This document shows positions 1-12,430 of a stretch of 64,000 nucleotides of DNA, piece by piece (position 1 is the first letter of the stretch; every line of letters starts with the position of its first letter). Source of the stretch: Hirudinaria manillensis (lineage: Eukaryota; Annelida; Clitellata; Hirudinida; Hirudinidae); the NCBI GenBank assembly GCA_034509925.1, contig CM067527.1, forward strand, positions 4,393,501-4,457,500, written 5' to 3'. The translations under genes and the position numbers were made by a program. Below the pieces are notes generated by a model. That model saw only the letters and a program-made list of their open reading frames with translations, had not been told where the DNA came from and made no database searches.

Positions 1-1194
1 ATCTCTGCATCACGTTTGGCCACGCGTCTCCGTCTAGTTTCAGAAGTTGTAAGGCACCGCTAAATAGGATTAGGAATCTGAAAGCCTTTCAGGAATGTCG
101 CAGATGCCACGAAAAGTGGTAGACAAAATTCCGATGAGCGCCGGATAGTCCCGTATGTATTGGATCAATCTTAGACGACTAAATTAACTCGGACGAATTA
201 ACAGTTACCTACGGTCTGCTTAATACAGCTTTTAGTAATCGGTGACTCCTCTGATCACCATGACGACAGCAGCAGGCGAGAAAACTAAATCAATAGTGAT
301 GATTAAAAGTGAACCAGGTTCTAATGACGTTAAGACTGCAAAGGAAGATTTATTTATTAATGCCCACGAAAACATTGAAACTCCTGAAAGGATATAAATC
401 AGATGCTGATGTAAGGGAGGTCTTGTTCCTTGTAATTTATCGAATGTGATCAATTTTTCAAACTGGCCATTTTTATCTTTGATTTTTTAATCCATTTTTA
501 CATCGATCAACAAGAACGGATGATTTATTGCTGTTGTTTTTAAAAATCGGAATTTAATTTCAGCCGTCACTCATCCTCTACTAAATGGAGGTTATTGTCT
601 TTTCGGCTTGCCGTGACCATATTTCCACCCAATAAACTTTCGCAGACTAATCGATTTATCCAAAATCACATTACCGAATTACAAATAATGTCATCAAAAC
701 TAATTGTAAATCATATTACTTGCACATACATCTGCTTGGATCTCAACCAATATAATGGTATGATTGTTCCCAAGGCTACTTCTTGTGGGTCCCCATTGAT
801 AATTTAAATAACAGTTTAACATTTCAGTCCATTACAAAATGGAGATTTATACTTTAAGACGTTTTTATAATGTTATGTAAGACATGTTACAAATGTTTTT
901 AATTAGTTTCAAACCTCAGAACCCTCTCGAATAGAAAATGATTTACAAAACACAGAGAGACAAATTAGACCCCATTTCATTTTTTGAGAATGATTCTTGA
1001 AATATTTTTTAAATAATACTTTATTGTTCATCACGACCATGACATGTACTAAGAAAAGTTCTCAATAAGGCACATCTAGCCGGTTCACAGATGAAGTTTC
1101 CGATGATGTTTGAAGAAAAGTCTATTACGATAAACCCAAAGCTGCACTTAAGACTCTACAAAAGCAACTCTGAAGAGAGCAGTGATCGGTCGGA
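1..1194. other. Downstream flank of engrailed, no gene recognised
   Basis: The first 200 bases are more GC-balanced than the rest, but neither strand gives a recognisable protein or splice structure. The remainder is AT-rich. A 45-codon plus-strand ORF starts with ATG near 260; it is too short and unsupported to call. The last 180 bases are the probable 3' UTR of engrailed. Confidence 0.5.
1020..1025 (-). terminator. Probable polyadenylation signal of engrailed
   Basis: TTTATT on the plus strand reads AATAAA on the minus strand, about 170 bases past the engrailed stop codon at 1195-1197. It is the first canonical signal downstream. Assignment is by position only. Confidence 0.45.
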
Positions 1195-4100
1195 CTAGAA
1201 TGCCGCGGGGGATCTCGACGAAGAAGATGAGGGTGACGTGGCGCCTGACTTCTGCTGGGCTGACTTAAGGGTGGAGTGGTTGTAGAGCCCTTGAGCCATC
1301 AGCTCCATGGCGAGTCTGTTCGGAATGCCAGACGACTTCTTCAGCTTGGCTCTCTTGTTCTGGAACCATATTTTTATCTGGGACTCGTTCAAGCCGAGCG
1401 TGGAACTCAGTGTTATTCTGCGCTCCTCGGTCAAATACTGGTTGGCTGCGAATTCTTTCTTCAGTATGGCCAGCTGCTCCTGATTAAAAGCAGTTCTCGG
1501 TCTTTTATCGTCCACGGCTGAAGATGAAGAAGAAGAGGAAGAGGTCTGTTGGTTGTTGGAGTCCGCTGATGGTTTTTGCATCTTCCTGCGAGCTTTTCTC
1601 GTCCTAGGTCCTAGAAGTTAAAAGAATTCGGTTTAACTTTCGGTCTTTTTTTTTAAATTAATCTAAAGTGATTTAATGCTTTGTTCAGTCTTTTGCATGT
1701 TTGCATGTTGTTTAATGTTTAATATTTAACAAATGTTTCATGTTGGTTGGTAATGCCTTGCAATGGTTTGCAATGCTATGTTTCATTACATTTTCATGGT
1801 TATAGAATCGCAATTCAGTCGAATTCAGAAAAATTCTGACTTCATGATTTGGATCTATAAAACCATCACGTCTGAAATAAAAGATGGATATCTAACAAAC
1901 ATGATACGTTTTTAAACTTTGTAATCGAATTCATTTGTCAATACTTTTAATAACAGTAATAGTTGTTATTAATGTCTATTAATTTAGTTCTCGTTGTCGT
2001 AGTCGTTTGAGCATAGCGTGTTATCACATGTTATCTTCCACGAAGGTCGAAACATCATTTTCTCTGGCGACAAAAGAATTAAGATCAGAGAATCATGTTG
2101 ATCGTGTTTATTGACAAATTACATCATCACGTGACGACGATTGACGCTAGCAAGGTGGCATTATCAGTGATAACGATCGCTAACTGATGGGAAGATTCAT
2201 GCAGGACGACATTCGTCATTTCGAGATTTAAAAATAAAACAATATCGTTAATAATATCTTTTAAAATACTTTAAAAATAAATAAATACTTTAGAACTTAA
2301 TATTATTTACATATCAATATTAGTCATATCATACGGTAACAACAACAGTATTACTAATAACAACAATAACAATAATAACGATGTAATAAACATTCTATAA
2401 ATTCGTGGCTTCGAAATTATCGTTTCAATTTTAGATCTAACAATGAACTGTCTGTATTCTGCTTTACCCAGTCTCTCAGTGCTGAGAATTTGTCGGAATT
2501 TTTAAATTGAATGTTTGTCTCTTGTAGATTATAATTGTCACTTTATAATTTTTATGATCAATTTCACATCACCGAATATCTAAATAAATATCTAAATAAT
2601 TCCTAATAAATAATTCCACGTCCAATTTAATTTGCAAATATTCGTAAGAGATGGAGATCCAAAAACATGCCAAACATGGAAAATCGTTAGGACGCTCAAA
2701 ACATGTCAAGAAGTGGAAATTGAGTTAAGCAAGAATGCAAAGAAGCAAAAAGACACCAAAAAGTGACATTCGAAAAGTCACGAAGCAATTCTATCACAAG
2801 AGTCAAATCTTCTCATGACTCCATCGTCAATAGCGACGTGGTTTTCACAGGACTGGCTGAGAGAAATAAGAGCATAAATAAAATAAAAATAAAAATAAAT
2901 AAATAAAAATAAGACGATCCACACTACAACAAGAGAATCTTTTATCTACCCACGAGATTCAAAAGGCTCTGGGAAAGTCCTATAGACCTTGTCGAGCCCT
3001 TGGAAGCTGTTTTGTGTGCGATGTAGCGAGTTAATCTGACGCATTAGGACAGGAGAGTGTATTTTCATGTTAATCTCTCTCGAACGACAGAATGATAAAC
3101 TTGTTTATACTCGGCATTCAGTACTCATTGAGGTTCGGGACACCTGCGTAGAATCGACGAGTGTGGCACTCATTCAGAGGCAGCTTTCAATTACTAGCTT
3201 CTACTAGTTCTAATATTAAGCTATTCATAATTTCTATTCGCTTTATAATCCCCTGTCATAGTCCTTCCAAGACCAATAAATTTTCGTATCGGACCTTCAA
3301 CAGCGTGGCGTTTCTCCTTAGAATTTGAATCAAAATCGAATCGCTTCTTACTTTCTTTCCGTCTATTCAATTCAGTCAATATCGGTCTTGAGAAAATAAT
3401 TTTTGCATTTTTTCATCATACTAGAGGCAATTTCTCAAAGGCCCTGCCGACATAACTCTAGATGTCCACAAACTACTAAGCATTCTAGGAATTTCTCTTG
3501 TTAATATCTTCTTTCAGACTGTTATAGTTAATTAATTAATTAATAATATGAAGGATTTAATTATTAGTTAATAATTTAAATAATTAATATTATAATTATT
3601 TAAATTATAATTAATATTATAATTATTTAAATTATAATTAATATTATAATTATTTAAATTATAATTAATATTATAATTATTTAAATTATAATTAATATTA
3701 TAATTATTTAAATGTTTATCAACATCTTGAAGGCTGCGAAGTCGAGAATAATTTCTTAAGGCTCTGAAATTATGCAAAACAATGAAATCATTTCCAACGA
3801 AAGAATGGAACGGAAGTTAAATATTCGTGAGAAAACTTGACTCACAACCATTTATTAATAATTTTCTAACGTTGTGTTGTTAATAATAAATTCTTTTATT
3901 ATTCAATCTTCATTCATGTTGAGAGCTTCAGTGCTTCACTGGAGGTCGCTATACACGATCGAGTTGATAATTTATAATTATTAAAATTATTATTAATATT
4001 ATTATTGCTGTTATTATTTTTATATTATTATTATTATTGTAGTTATTATCATCGTCATCACCATTATTGTTATTCTTATTACTATTATTATTATTATTAT

Positions 4101-4404
4101 TGTTGTTATAGAATACCTAGATTGAATAGGCTTGTGGTTAATACCGCTAACAATGTGATTACATAGCCTTCGCTATTAGACTCTATAAAGTTTTCACCCA
4201 TCATAGTTATCATAATAATAATAATAATAATCATCATCATCATCATAGTAGTCATCACCATCATTACATGTATAACCATTGTAACCAATATCGCAATATA
4301 ATTAATAATAATAATTAGTAGTAGTATTACTACTAATAATTACTATAATAATGATAATAATGATTATTATTATTATAGTAATCTTCTTCTTATTATTATT
4401 ATTA

Positions 4405-4435
<31 letters not shown>

Positions 4436-4815
4436 CTAATAATCATCATCATCATCATCATCATTTTCAGCATTAATAATGTCATCGTAAAAACATAGTA
4501 ATTTATCGTCCTGTCCGAATTCAGTAAGAAACCTGGCCGCTCGGAGAGATAGTGAGGAGGAGGAGAGAGGGAGAGAGAAAGACAGAATAATGAAGCTATC
4601 AAAAGAGTCAACATTTCAGACGAGAGTCCTACGTGTGTGGCTTGTTGATGTGTTTTCTGACATCAACGAGGGCCAAAACCTCCCATTGAACGTTCGATGT
4701 TTGCTCAAAGGACATGCGGGACCCTAGACATTCGCCAGAGATCTTCTCGCAGCACGATATCTCGGCCTAATGAGAAGTGATTTCTATTTAACTCCATCGT
4801 TATCATCGTCGTCGT

Positions 4816-4846
<31 letters not shown>

Positions 4847-7800
4847 ATCATCGTTGTCATCGTCATCGTGAACAGGTTGATTGTTTTTTGTTTACGAGTC
4901 AAGGTCGGTTGGATTCATTTGATGACATGTTGAGATCTTTCGTGACTGAGATTATGTGGCCACTTCTGTGACAAAAGTCCCTCCACTCTCACAGCATGTT
5001 GTTCGCCATCATCATCGTCATCATCGTCATCATCGTCGTCGTCGTCGTCGAAGTCATCGTCATCATTTTATCAATTTATCGTCAAATCCCAGCAAATTAT
5101 GGTTTGTTAATATAAATATCATTTAATAAATATTGCTAAAAAATCTCAAAAACGCAATAATAATAACAATAATAATAATAATAACAATAATAATAATAAT
5201 AATAATAATAATAATTACAAATCTTTTCGTTGGACCACCAAATTAGAAACCAAGCGTCTATAAAGCATCAAAGGCGTGACATAAATTTCTCGCTTTGTTA
5301 AGTTTCTAAGAAATGTTGAAGTCTTCCTAGCTATGTTGATTCGTTCAATATTATATTAAATTGTAATATATTACATTTTAATTAAAATATTAATATAAAT
5401 ATAATATCATACCATAAAATATCGTTAGCATTAAAAATATTTTATTATTTTTTATTTAATTTTTGTTTATACTAATTAGCACTTAATCAGGATAAATATT
5501 AAATTTATCAGGGTAATGAGGAAAAACGATGGATCACAATATATGATTTCATAATTACGTAATAATAATAATATCAATAATGATAATAACAATGTTAATA
5601 ATAATACTAATAATAATAATATTAATAATGATAATAATAATAATAATCCCTTCTTCGCAATTATAATTTGTAATCCACTCATAATTTCCAGCTGGTCAGG
5701 TATTATTGGCCACGGTAAAGTTCATCAGCAAACGAATTCTGTCCATCACCAACAAGCTACTGGGACATCAGCTTCACTCATCATAGTCATCATTAACGTC
5801 AAAGAACAGTGATAAGTTGCCACCGTCATAATCATAATCATCATCATCATCTCCGTCACCTTTATCATCATCATCATCAACACCTTTCAAATATTGTCTT
5901 TAACAGCTGCCACCCATAACCAGCCTGTCCATCTTTAAGCAGAAGCCACTCTCATGTGAAAAGAGAGAGAGAGAGATAGATCTTGAGAAAGTGAGAGAAA
6001 TGATACAAAGAATTCTATTGATGCTTGCCACAGAATAAGACAACAGACGCTGGTTGTTTTTGCCTCAATATCGCCCGGTCCGATATCAGCTTCGAACATC
6101 TAAAGCGTTCAACGTAGCGCCAATAACTTATTCCTAATTACATCTTTCATGAGAGCAGAGGATGCTAAAAGTCTCGTATATTAACATTAATAGGCTAAGG
6201 GCTGTTGTTTTTTTATTGCTTATCGAAGCCATGCATTGGCACAATTGGTGGTTTTATTGAAAAGCCACCTGTCCATTCCACGCTGGGTTTTGCATTGTTC
6301 AGGATAATTATAAGATAATAAACGGATCATTTATGCCTCGCCATCTTAAATGTAAATAATATCGTAATAATATATTCTTTTTTTTTTTATGATGTTTGTT
6401 TGTTTGCTTGTTCGTTCGGTCGCTAAACTTTCTCTACGAACGACCTGTTGACGTGTTTAAAAGTGAATTCGAATTTTGAAAGTTAAGAGTTACTACAAAA
6501 CGAAACTGGAAATTTTCGAATTTTCCAATTTTATAGAAATAAATATTTCTTAATTCAAACGGAAATGCAGGGTCGAACGATTTGTGTAAAAACAAAAGAC
6601 TTCCTGTTCCGTGGGTGGTCATCAATGGATTCCAAAAAATACGAGGAGAACAGAAAGACATTTTGTTGCAGCATTTTTAATCTTTCACAACGAGTTTCGA
6701 ACTTTCATCAATCAGTTTAAAAATAAATTTTAATAAATATTACGTTAATTAATATTATAAAATATATAATTAATCATACCATTAAATGAATTTCTATTTA
6801 ATTTGTAAATATTATCTGTGGCAATTGTTCATTTATTTGTTTGTTTGTTTGTTTATTTATTTATTTATTTTATTTAGTATAATTGCAAACATATTTTGGA
6901 ATTGTCGCGAAATGGACATAAAAGATTACTCCAATAATAAAACATCTCTTGAATTTCTTCGATTTAAGCTGTCAAATTGAAAGTGAAAAGGTGATTAATC
7001 CTCATATTATCGTACAATTTCAATAACGTTCTGTTATTCTCGGCAGGAAATAGTTTGGAATACTAAACTTCTCATTTGAATTATAATTCTTTGTTCACTC
7101 TCGGGTACAAGTTTTTCAAATCTTATTATTTTGGCTACGTGATGACAATTTATTAAAAGAGAAATTAATAAAGATTTAAATTTAAAAAAAAAATAAAATT
7201 AAAATTGTTAACTTTAAAAAATATTTGCTGCTAAAATATGAAAATTCATTATTAATTATTGTTATTATTTAATAATAGTAATTATTATTTTACTAATTAT
7301 TATTATTATTATAATAATATTATATTAATTATTTTTATATAACAGTTATAGACAATTTAATTATTATTGTCTTAAGCTGTACGCAGATGTAAAATGTCGG
7401 AATGTTGCCTCACGTGGCAGTTAATTTCAATAATTCATTGGACTTAGGTTTGGAAATCCGCCATTTTGAAATTAAGCAGAAAATTCTAGTCATGGAAAAA
7501 AAGAAGCGATTAGCTTTAAATAATCATTTTTGACAAGCAGTTAATTTCTGGAAAATAATTATAATAATCACAATTAAATTTCCAAATACCAATTAATAAT
7601 TATTAATAATTGTAATAAAAATTAATAATGAGTTTCGTGTGCAAAATGTTGGTAACATAATGAAGGTAGATTTCTGATTTGGTCTCAAGAATTCGTGAAG
7701 AGACAAATTTTGGTCTAAATATTTAATACAATTTCGAGATGAATCATAAAAAAATATAATTATATTATATTAATAATAATAATAATAGTACTGATAATAT

Positions 7801-9951
7801 ATCAAGTTAAAAATGTTATTATATTAATAGGATAATAAAATTAATTGTTAATATAATTATTATCATGTCACATTGTAAATATTTTAAAAGTAAATTTTAG
7901 AAGATTCTGGTGGATGGATGCAGACCACAATAACAAAGTGTTTGCAATCAAAACGTTTTACCAGGTCGACGAAATATGAAATAATCAAAAATAAATATTC
8001 ATAAAATTTATATTCAAAATGAATATAAATATTCAAAATATCAAATCCACGATCGATTTTGAAATTCATTAAAGCATGGAAAATTCACCTTCAATTCATT
8101 CAACATTCAACATATTGTCAACATTCAGTAATATCAGGAGTTTATTTTATTGCTATTAGTGCTGTTGTCGTTGATATTGATATTATTATTTTTATTATTA
8201 TTAATTTTATTGTTATTATTATCATTATTATTTTTTTATTATTATTGTCATTATTACTATTATTTATTCCAACAGTTGTTGACCTTTTAAATTATGCCAA
8301 TGAGACTCAAAAAATTCATGCCCTCGTCAGTTTAAAATGTCATGGAAATAATGTAAATAATAAAAAAAAAAGTCAAGTAACGTTTGTAACAATAAAACAA
8401 TAATAATCATCAGGAAACCATTTTAAAGATTTAATAATTTTAAAGATTTAATAATTTATTTAAATGTTGAGCACGACCACCTCATACATGGCTGGTGTTC
8501 TAAGAATTATTCAAACGAAATTCAAATATTAATCTGAAAAAATGAACAAATGGAGACAACTATCAATAGATGACACCCGGTACAATCAGATATGTTAAAA
8601 TAAAATCACTGACAATTTAAAAAAATCAATCAACCAATCAATTACCTGATGAAGGCCTGTCAGAATATCGGGTGCAGTAAACCCACGCAGGCCAGAGTTT
8701 GGGGGGCATTTGAGTCCGGTTCTGCTCTGAGGTTTTGGAATCGAGGGACTGAGATTCGTTGGACTTCATTTGTTCAGCGCTCGTCACTGGAACTCGACTG
8801 CCGGACAAAGCGGTGTTGTGTGGTCTCGCAGTCTTCGTTCTTGATGTCGTCATCCCCGGGGATGAACGAGGTGAACGGCGACTACTGCGATAGTCACCGA
8901 CAGAGTGGTCCGTCGATCCAATAATCGTTGATCGCTTGTCCTTGTTGGCAAGAATTAGTTTCGAACTCCCCTGCTGGGTTGGCGTGTCTCCGGAAACAGA
9001 ACATCCTTCCAGAGAAGGCGAAGGGGGTTTGACCTGACATAGAGGCATCAGGTAGGGGAGATGGTAGCCGGTGGTCGGTTGGTGGCGGTAAAAGAAGTTT
9101 TGGGGTACAGGTATTGGCTGAGAGTAGCTGTTGAAGCCGATGTGATTGTTGCAAATCGTAGCGTTTTCCTTTTCCAGCTTGGCGTACCAATGGTTCGGAG
9201 AAGCGTTCGATTGACAGAAGTTCCAGAGATATGCACCGGTTTGTTGTTCGAACATTCCACAAGCGATTGGATTCATGACTGGGAACGGAACTGGCAGGGA
9301 ATTCTGAGAGTGAGGAGTTCGTATTGGTCCTGAATGATCGAACCGTGCTCTCTTGTTTTCAGTGGGAGACTTAGAACCGAATTGCGGATCCAAGATGTCA
9401 GCGATTGAGAAGACTTTTCTCTTCTTCTGACGTTTCTCGTCGGAAGATTCTTTTATCGCTTCGGGACTAGTTTTTAGTTCTGATGACGGATTGTGTCGCG
9501 AAGATGAAGACGAAGATGACGGCCTCGTGGTTTTGGCCCCTTCGTGGTCGCCTTCGCTGGAATTCCACTTTGGAAATCCTTCGCTTCTCAGCTTCGAGAC
9601 CTCCTTCATGGTAGGAGCACTGTCGACCAGTTTAGAAAGATTCTCCAGAGGCTGGTAACTGGAAAGACTGGAAGACTCATCTGGGCATTTCGCTGGACTC
9701 GAATGACTTTCATCGGATGACTTGGACGTTCTCAAGTCTTCGGCGGTTCTGGAGATCCTGACATAGCTGGACCTCACTGGATCATCGAATGAAGTTTTCG
9801 AATCGTCTTTGGCGGATGAGGACATTTCGCGGAGGTGGAAAATGTGGATAGAGTCGTGGGGCAAAGAGCGTGAAACGGTAATTGTCATATCATGAACGAT
9901 GGCTCCGTGTTCTTCAGTAGACAGACGACTAAACGATTGAATTCGATTCAT
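1195..9951 (-). CDS. en: Engrailed homeobox transcription factor
   Basis: Segment-polarity and neural patterning transcription factor that acts in the nucleus, usually as a Groucho-dependent repressor. Two coding exons, 9951-8646 and 1610-1195, give 573 residues. Visible domains are an EH1-type Groucho-binding motif ([13 protein letters not shown], about residue 180) in a Ser-rich region, the EH2 PBC-binding motif ([17 protein letters not shown]) at the end of exon 1, EH3 basic residues ([10 protein letters not shown]) at the start of exon 2, a homeodomain at about 471-530 with [11 protein letters not shown] in helix 3, and the EH5 tail [11 protein letters not shown]. The intron splits a Gly codon just after EH2, a typical engrailed position. 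An in-frame TGA sits directly before the chosen ATG, so the ORF cannot extend upstream. The homeodomain carries many substitutions against the family consensus, suggesting a fast-evolving lineage. The EH motif order leaves little doubt about identity. Confidence 0.95.
3581..3714. repeat. 27-bp AT-only tandem repeat, about 5 copies
   Basis: Near-identical 27-bp units made only of A and T, each containing AATTATAATTAATATTATAA. The period divides by three, so the minus strand translates into a 9-residue Asn/Tyr repeat without stops. Each unit is itself partly self-complementary. It lies in the engrailed intron. Confidence 0.85.
3960..4480. repeat. TTA/ATC triplet repeat block
   Basis: Imperfect (ATT)n and (ATC)n runs, including long stretches at 4019-4110, 4210-4262 and 4380-4470. 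Low-complexity intron sequence. Confidence 0.8.
4796..5062. repeat. ATC/GTC triplet repeats in two clusters
   Basis: Mixed TCATCG/TCGTCG runs at 4796-4870 and 5006-5065. On the minus strand these read as GAT/GAC triplets. They sit in the engrailed intron and resemble further clusters at 10660-10840, 11517-11552, 11675-11710, 12668-12720 and 13030-13068. Confidence 0.8.
5155..5215. repeat. (ATA)n microsatellite
   Basis: AATAATAAT run interrupted by AAC triplets in the engrailed intron. A second similar run is at 5560-5648. Confidence 0.8.
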
Positions 9952-9995
9952 TCATCCAACACGATATTCATTCAATTGTTTAACTAAATTCAATT

Positions 9996-10320
9996 CTAAA
10001 TATCGAAATAAAGCAAATCACTTACCTGGCATGATTTGGAAGCCACCTGCTGCAGAGATGATAGTAGCCGAACGTTTAGAAAAAAAGACCGATCGTTTGT
10101 ACGAGTCTTGTGCAACTTCTCATTGGCTCCAAAACACCTTAATTGGTTTGACTTGAATTGCGATGACAGCCTCAACAAATACTAGTCAAAAATGTCCTTC
10201 GTGTTCATTGGACGTCCAGAAATATTCACCTTTCGAGCTCGACCAATGATTGCTCTCGGTCAATTGTCAATCATGGAGTCAGACGATTTAAGATGGGCGG
10301 AGTCGGCGTCTCGTCGCGTG
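9996..10320 (-). promoter_or_regulatory. Engrailed 5' UTR exon and promoter
   Basis: A consensus donor (CAG followed by GTAAGT, minus strand) at 10026/10025 marks the end of a probable non-coding first exon. Upstream are CCAAT boxes on the minus strand (ATTGG on plus at 10122, 10142 and 10207), one on plus at 10243, and a GC box GGGCGG at 10295-10300. I see no clear TATA box. The placement is inferred from motif density and the splice donor. Confidence 0.5.
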
Positions 10321-10659
10321 TAGTGACGATTGAAATTAATTAAAAGTTCTTGTCATTATTTTCATCCTTCATTAACGAAAATGCATTGCAAAATCATTTC
10401 GACCGTCTCCAGATTCAATCAACAACTTCTCGCCAACGGCCCGACGTGCTTCGACGATTGAAATCAATCGAACTTCGTCGATCAATCAGTCGAGTGATTG
10501 AACGATCAACCACGTCCACAGGAGGAAGCGGGCGTCAAAAGGACTGAAATTTATTTTTTCTCACGTGACCACAATGCAAATCTTCTTCTTCTTCCTCTTC
10601 GCCTTTCTTCTTCTGCGTCTTCCGAAAAACAAACCCGAAGCCGCCGCTGACGACGCGGT

Positions 10660-10840
10660 GACGGTGACGACCGCGATGAAGATGATGATGACGACGACGA
10701 CGATGATTATGTTAATGACAGTCGGCAACAACAACAACATTAACAGCGGTGATGACGATAGCAACAACAACAACATCGCCGGTGGTGGCGTCGGTAGTGG
10801 TACTGATGATGATGATGGTGATGATGATGACGATGGCACA
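10660..10840. repeat. GAT/GAC and AAC triplet repeat block
   Basis: Purine-rich triplet runs (GATGATGATGACGACGACG, then AACAACAAC, then GATGATGATGG). They keep both strands open, producing ORFs of 90 or more codons that translate to poly-Asp, poly-Thr or poly-Leu. Confidence 0.8.
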
Positions 10841-11479
10841 ACTGTGATGTTGTGATTAACGACAATTTATAGTAGCGATGATAATGATCAACATCACGTT
10901 GATTGAAATCGCAATACTTCGGGTTGAAATTTCTCGAGGCTGTTTGTCGTCGTAATGAGTAGGATTGCAAAATAGAGAACAAGTGATTTCATGTCGTGAT
11001 GGTGATCTTGTGATTTTGTGATACTGCGATGTTGATTATGTTAAGATTTTCTGGGCTCGAATTCACTATGAAGATTCTTCAAAGACTTTGTGCAGTTAGA
11101 AAATGTCGCAATCGGTTATTGATATTACTTTGAATAATAATTAAAATGAATATTTATTATTTACGAACAATGTTTTATTTAATGCCTGACTTGCCTGATA
11201 CTAGCAGTTGTATAAAGAGACAAATTTATATTTTTATATCAAGCAATAAAATTACTTTTATTGAATTAATTCTTAATATTCATAATCCACGATTTACTGA
11301 AAGTTGTGAAAGTATAATTGATTTTCACAGAAACATATTACACTTTCAAGCTATGTTGTGGTTAAGTCACAATGACACTTTGTCTGACTAAATACAGAAG
11401 AACACAGCACTCATAAACATCTGTGTATCGTGATACATGTCATACATCATGATATGATGATATATGTATATGAATAATT

Positions 11480-11483
11480 TTAA

Positions 11484-11551
<68 letters not shown>

Positions 11552-11552
11552 T
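11480..11552. repeat. (TTA)n-(TCA)n compound microsatellite
   Basis: About ten TTA triplets directly followed by about eleven TCA triplets, without interruption. Related compound runs appear at 16760-16813. Confidence 0.85.
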
Positions 11553-12280
11553 AAATAGTATTAAATAATTGTGTAACTTTTTCGTAAAATTAAACGCTAA
11601 ACCTTTAGTATTTTCATCATAATTTTTTCAAACTCATCATTGCAAACAATGTCGCCATTATCACCGTAATCGTCCTCTTCATCATCATCATCATCATCAT
11701 CATCACCATCACCACCTTAATCCCAATCATAATCATAATCATAATCAACCCCTTATGGACATAATTAACGTCGCCCAAAGCGAACCCCGAAAGGGAACCC
11801 GAAATGACGATATGAAATCAATAAAGCACCCTCTTCAGAGGTCAAGTCGATGGAAGGGGTTAATGACCTCATTAGCGGCCCCTTGGATCATCGGCCATTC
11901 CACATCACTCCGGGCGTGGTGATCCATAAAGGAGCCGTGGAAAATTCCGGCGATTGGTTGCCTTTCATTTTCCTCTCGACCTATCACGTTCCGCGTGCTT
12001 TCGCTTCCGATGTTGTTATCCTGGCCATCCATCTTCGTCATTATATATTATCTTTTGGTCTCTCAAAACAATTAATTTATTAATTTATTCATCCGTTTAT
12101 TAATAGCTCCATTGTAACTAGCAAGGTGATACGATGTTGGTTGTAATAATATTCTTTTCAGGAACTGTTTTGATTGGTTCTACAATATTCTAATTTGTTT
12201 TTAATATTCATGAATGTATCTTATTGGCAGGCCAGGTTTCATCATAATTAGCACTCGAACATAAAGTTAATCATAACATA

Positions 12281-12430
12281 ATTATTGTTCAATAATTTAT
12301 GGTAGATTACAATTATTAAAGGATAATTTCAAACATTACTTCATTATATTATTTACAAAATTGTAACGTAACTATTGTTCAATAATTTATTATAGATTAC
12401 AATTCTTAAAGGATAATTGCAAACATTACT
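12281..12430 (+). repeat. 60-bp direct repeat, 90-bp period
   Basis: Positions 12281-12340 and 12371-12430 are nearly identical 60-mers, both starting with a form of ATTGTTCAATAATTTAT and ending in AAACATTACT. They are separated by about 30 unrelated bases. Neither copy codes for anything recognisable. Confidence 0.8.

Larger units (their letters stand above)
1611..8645 (-). other. Engrailed intron, 7 kb, repeat-rich
   Basis: Single intron between the EH2 and homeobox exons, donor GTAATT, acceptor TTCTAG. Most of it is TTA and ATC/GTC triplet repeats and AT-rich sequence. Non-repetitive islands lie near 1980-2240, 4500-4780 and 5940-6200 and are the likeliest places for intronic enhancers. 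ORFs inside it, such as those at 3568-3777, 4705-4902 and 5476-5682, are translations of repeats and were not called. Confidence 0.7.

Noticed and set aside
260-400. 45-codon plus-strand ORF with an acidic/basic composition, and a 73-codon ORF opposite.
   Set aside because: Too short, no splice partner and no recognisable motif.
8649-9333. Several ORFs of 70-122 codons on both strands within engrailed exon 1.
   Set aside because: Alternative frames of a long GC-richer coding exon; only the 437-codon frame contains EH1 and EH2.
10561-10855. Overlapping 92-96 codon ORFs on both strands, the plus one with a signal-peptide-like start.
   Set aside because: The open frames come from GAT/GAC/AAC triplet repeats; the products are poly-Asp, poly-Thr or poly-Leu.
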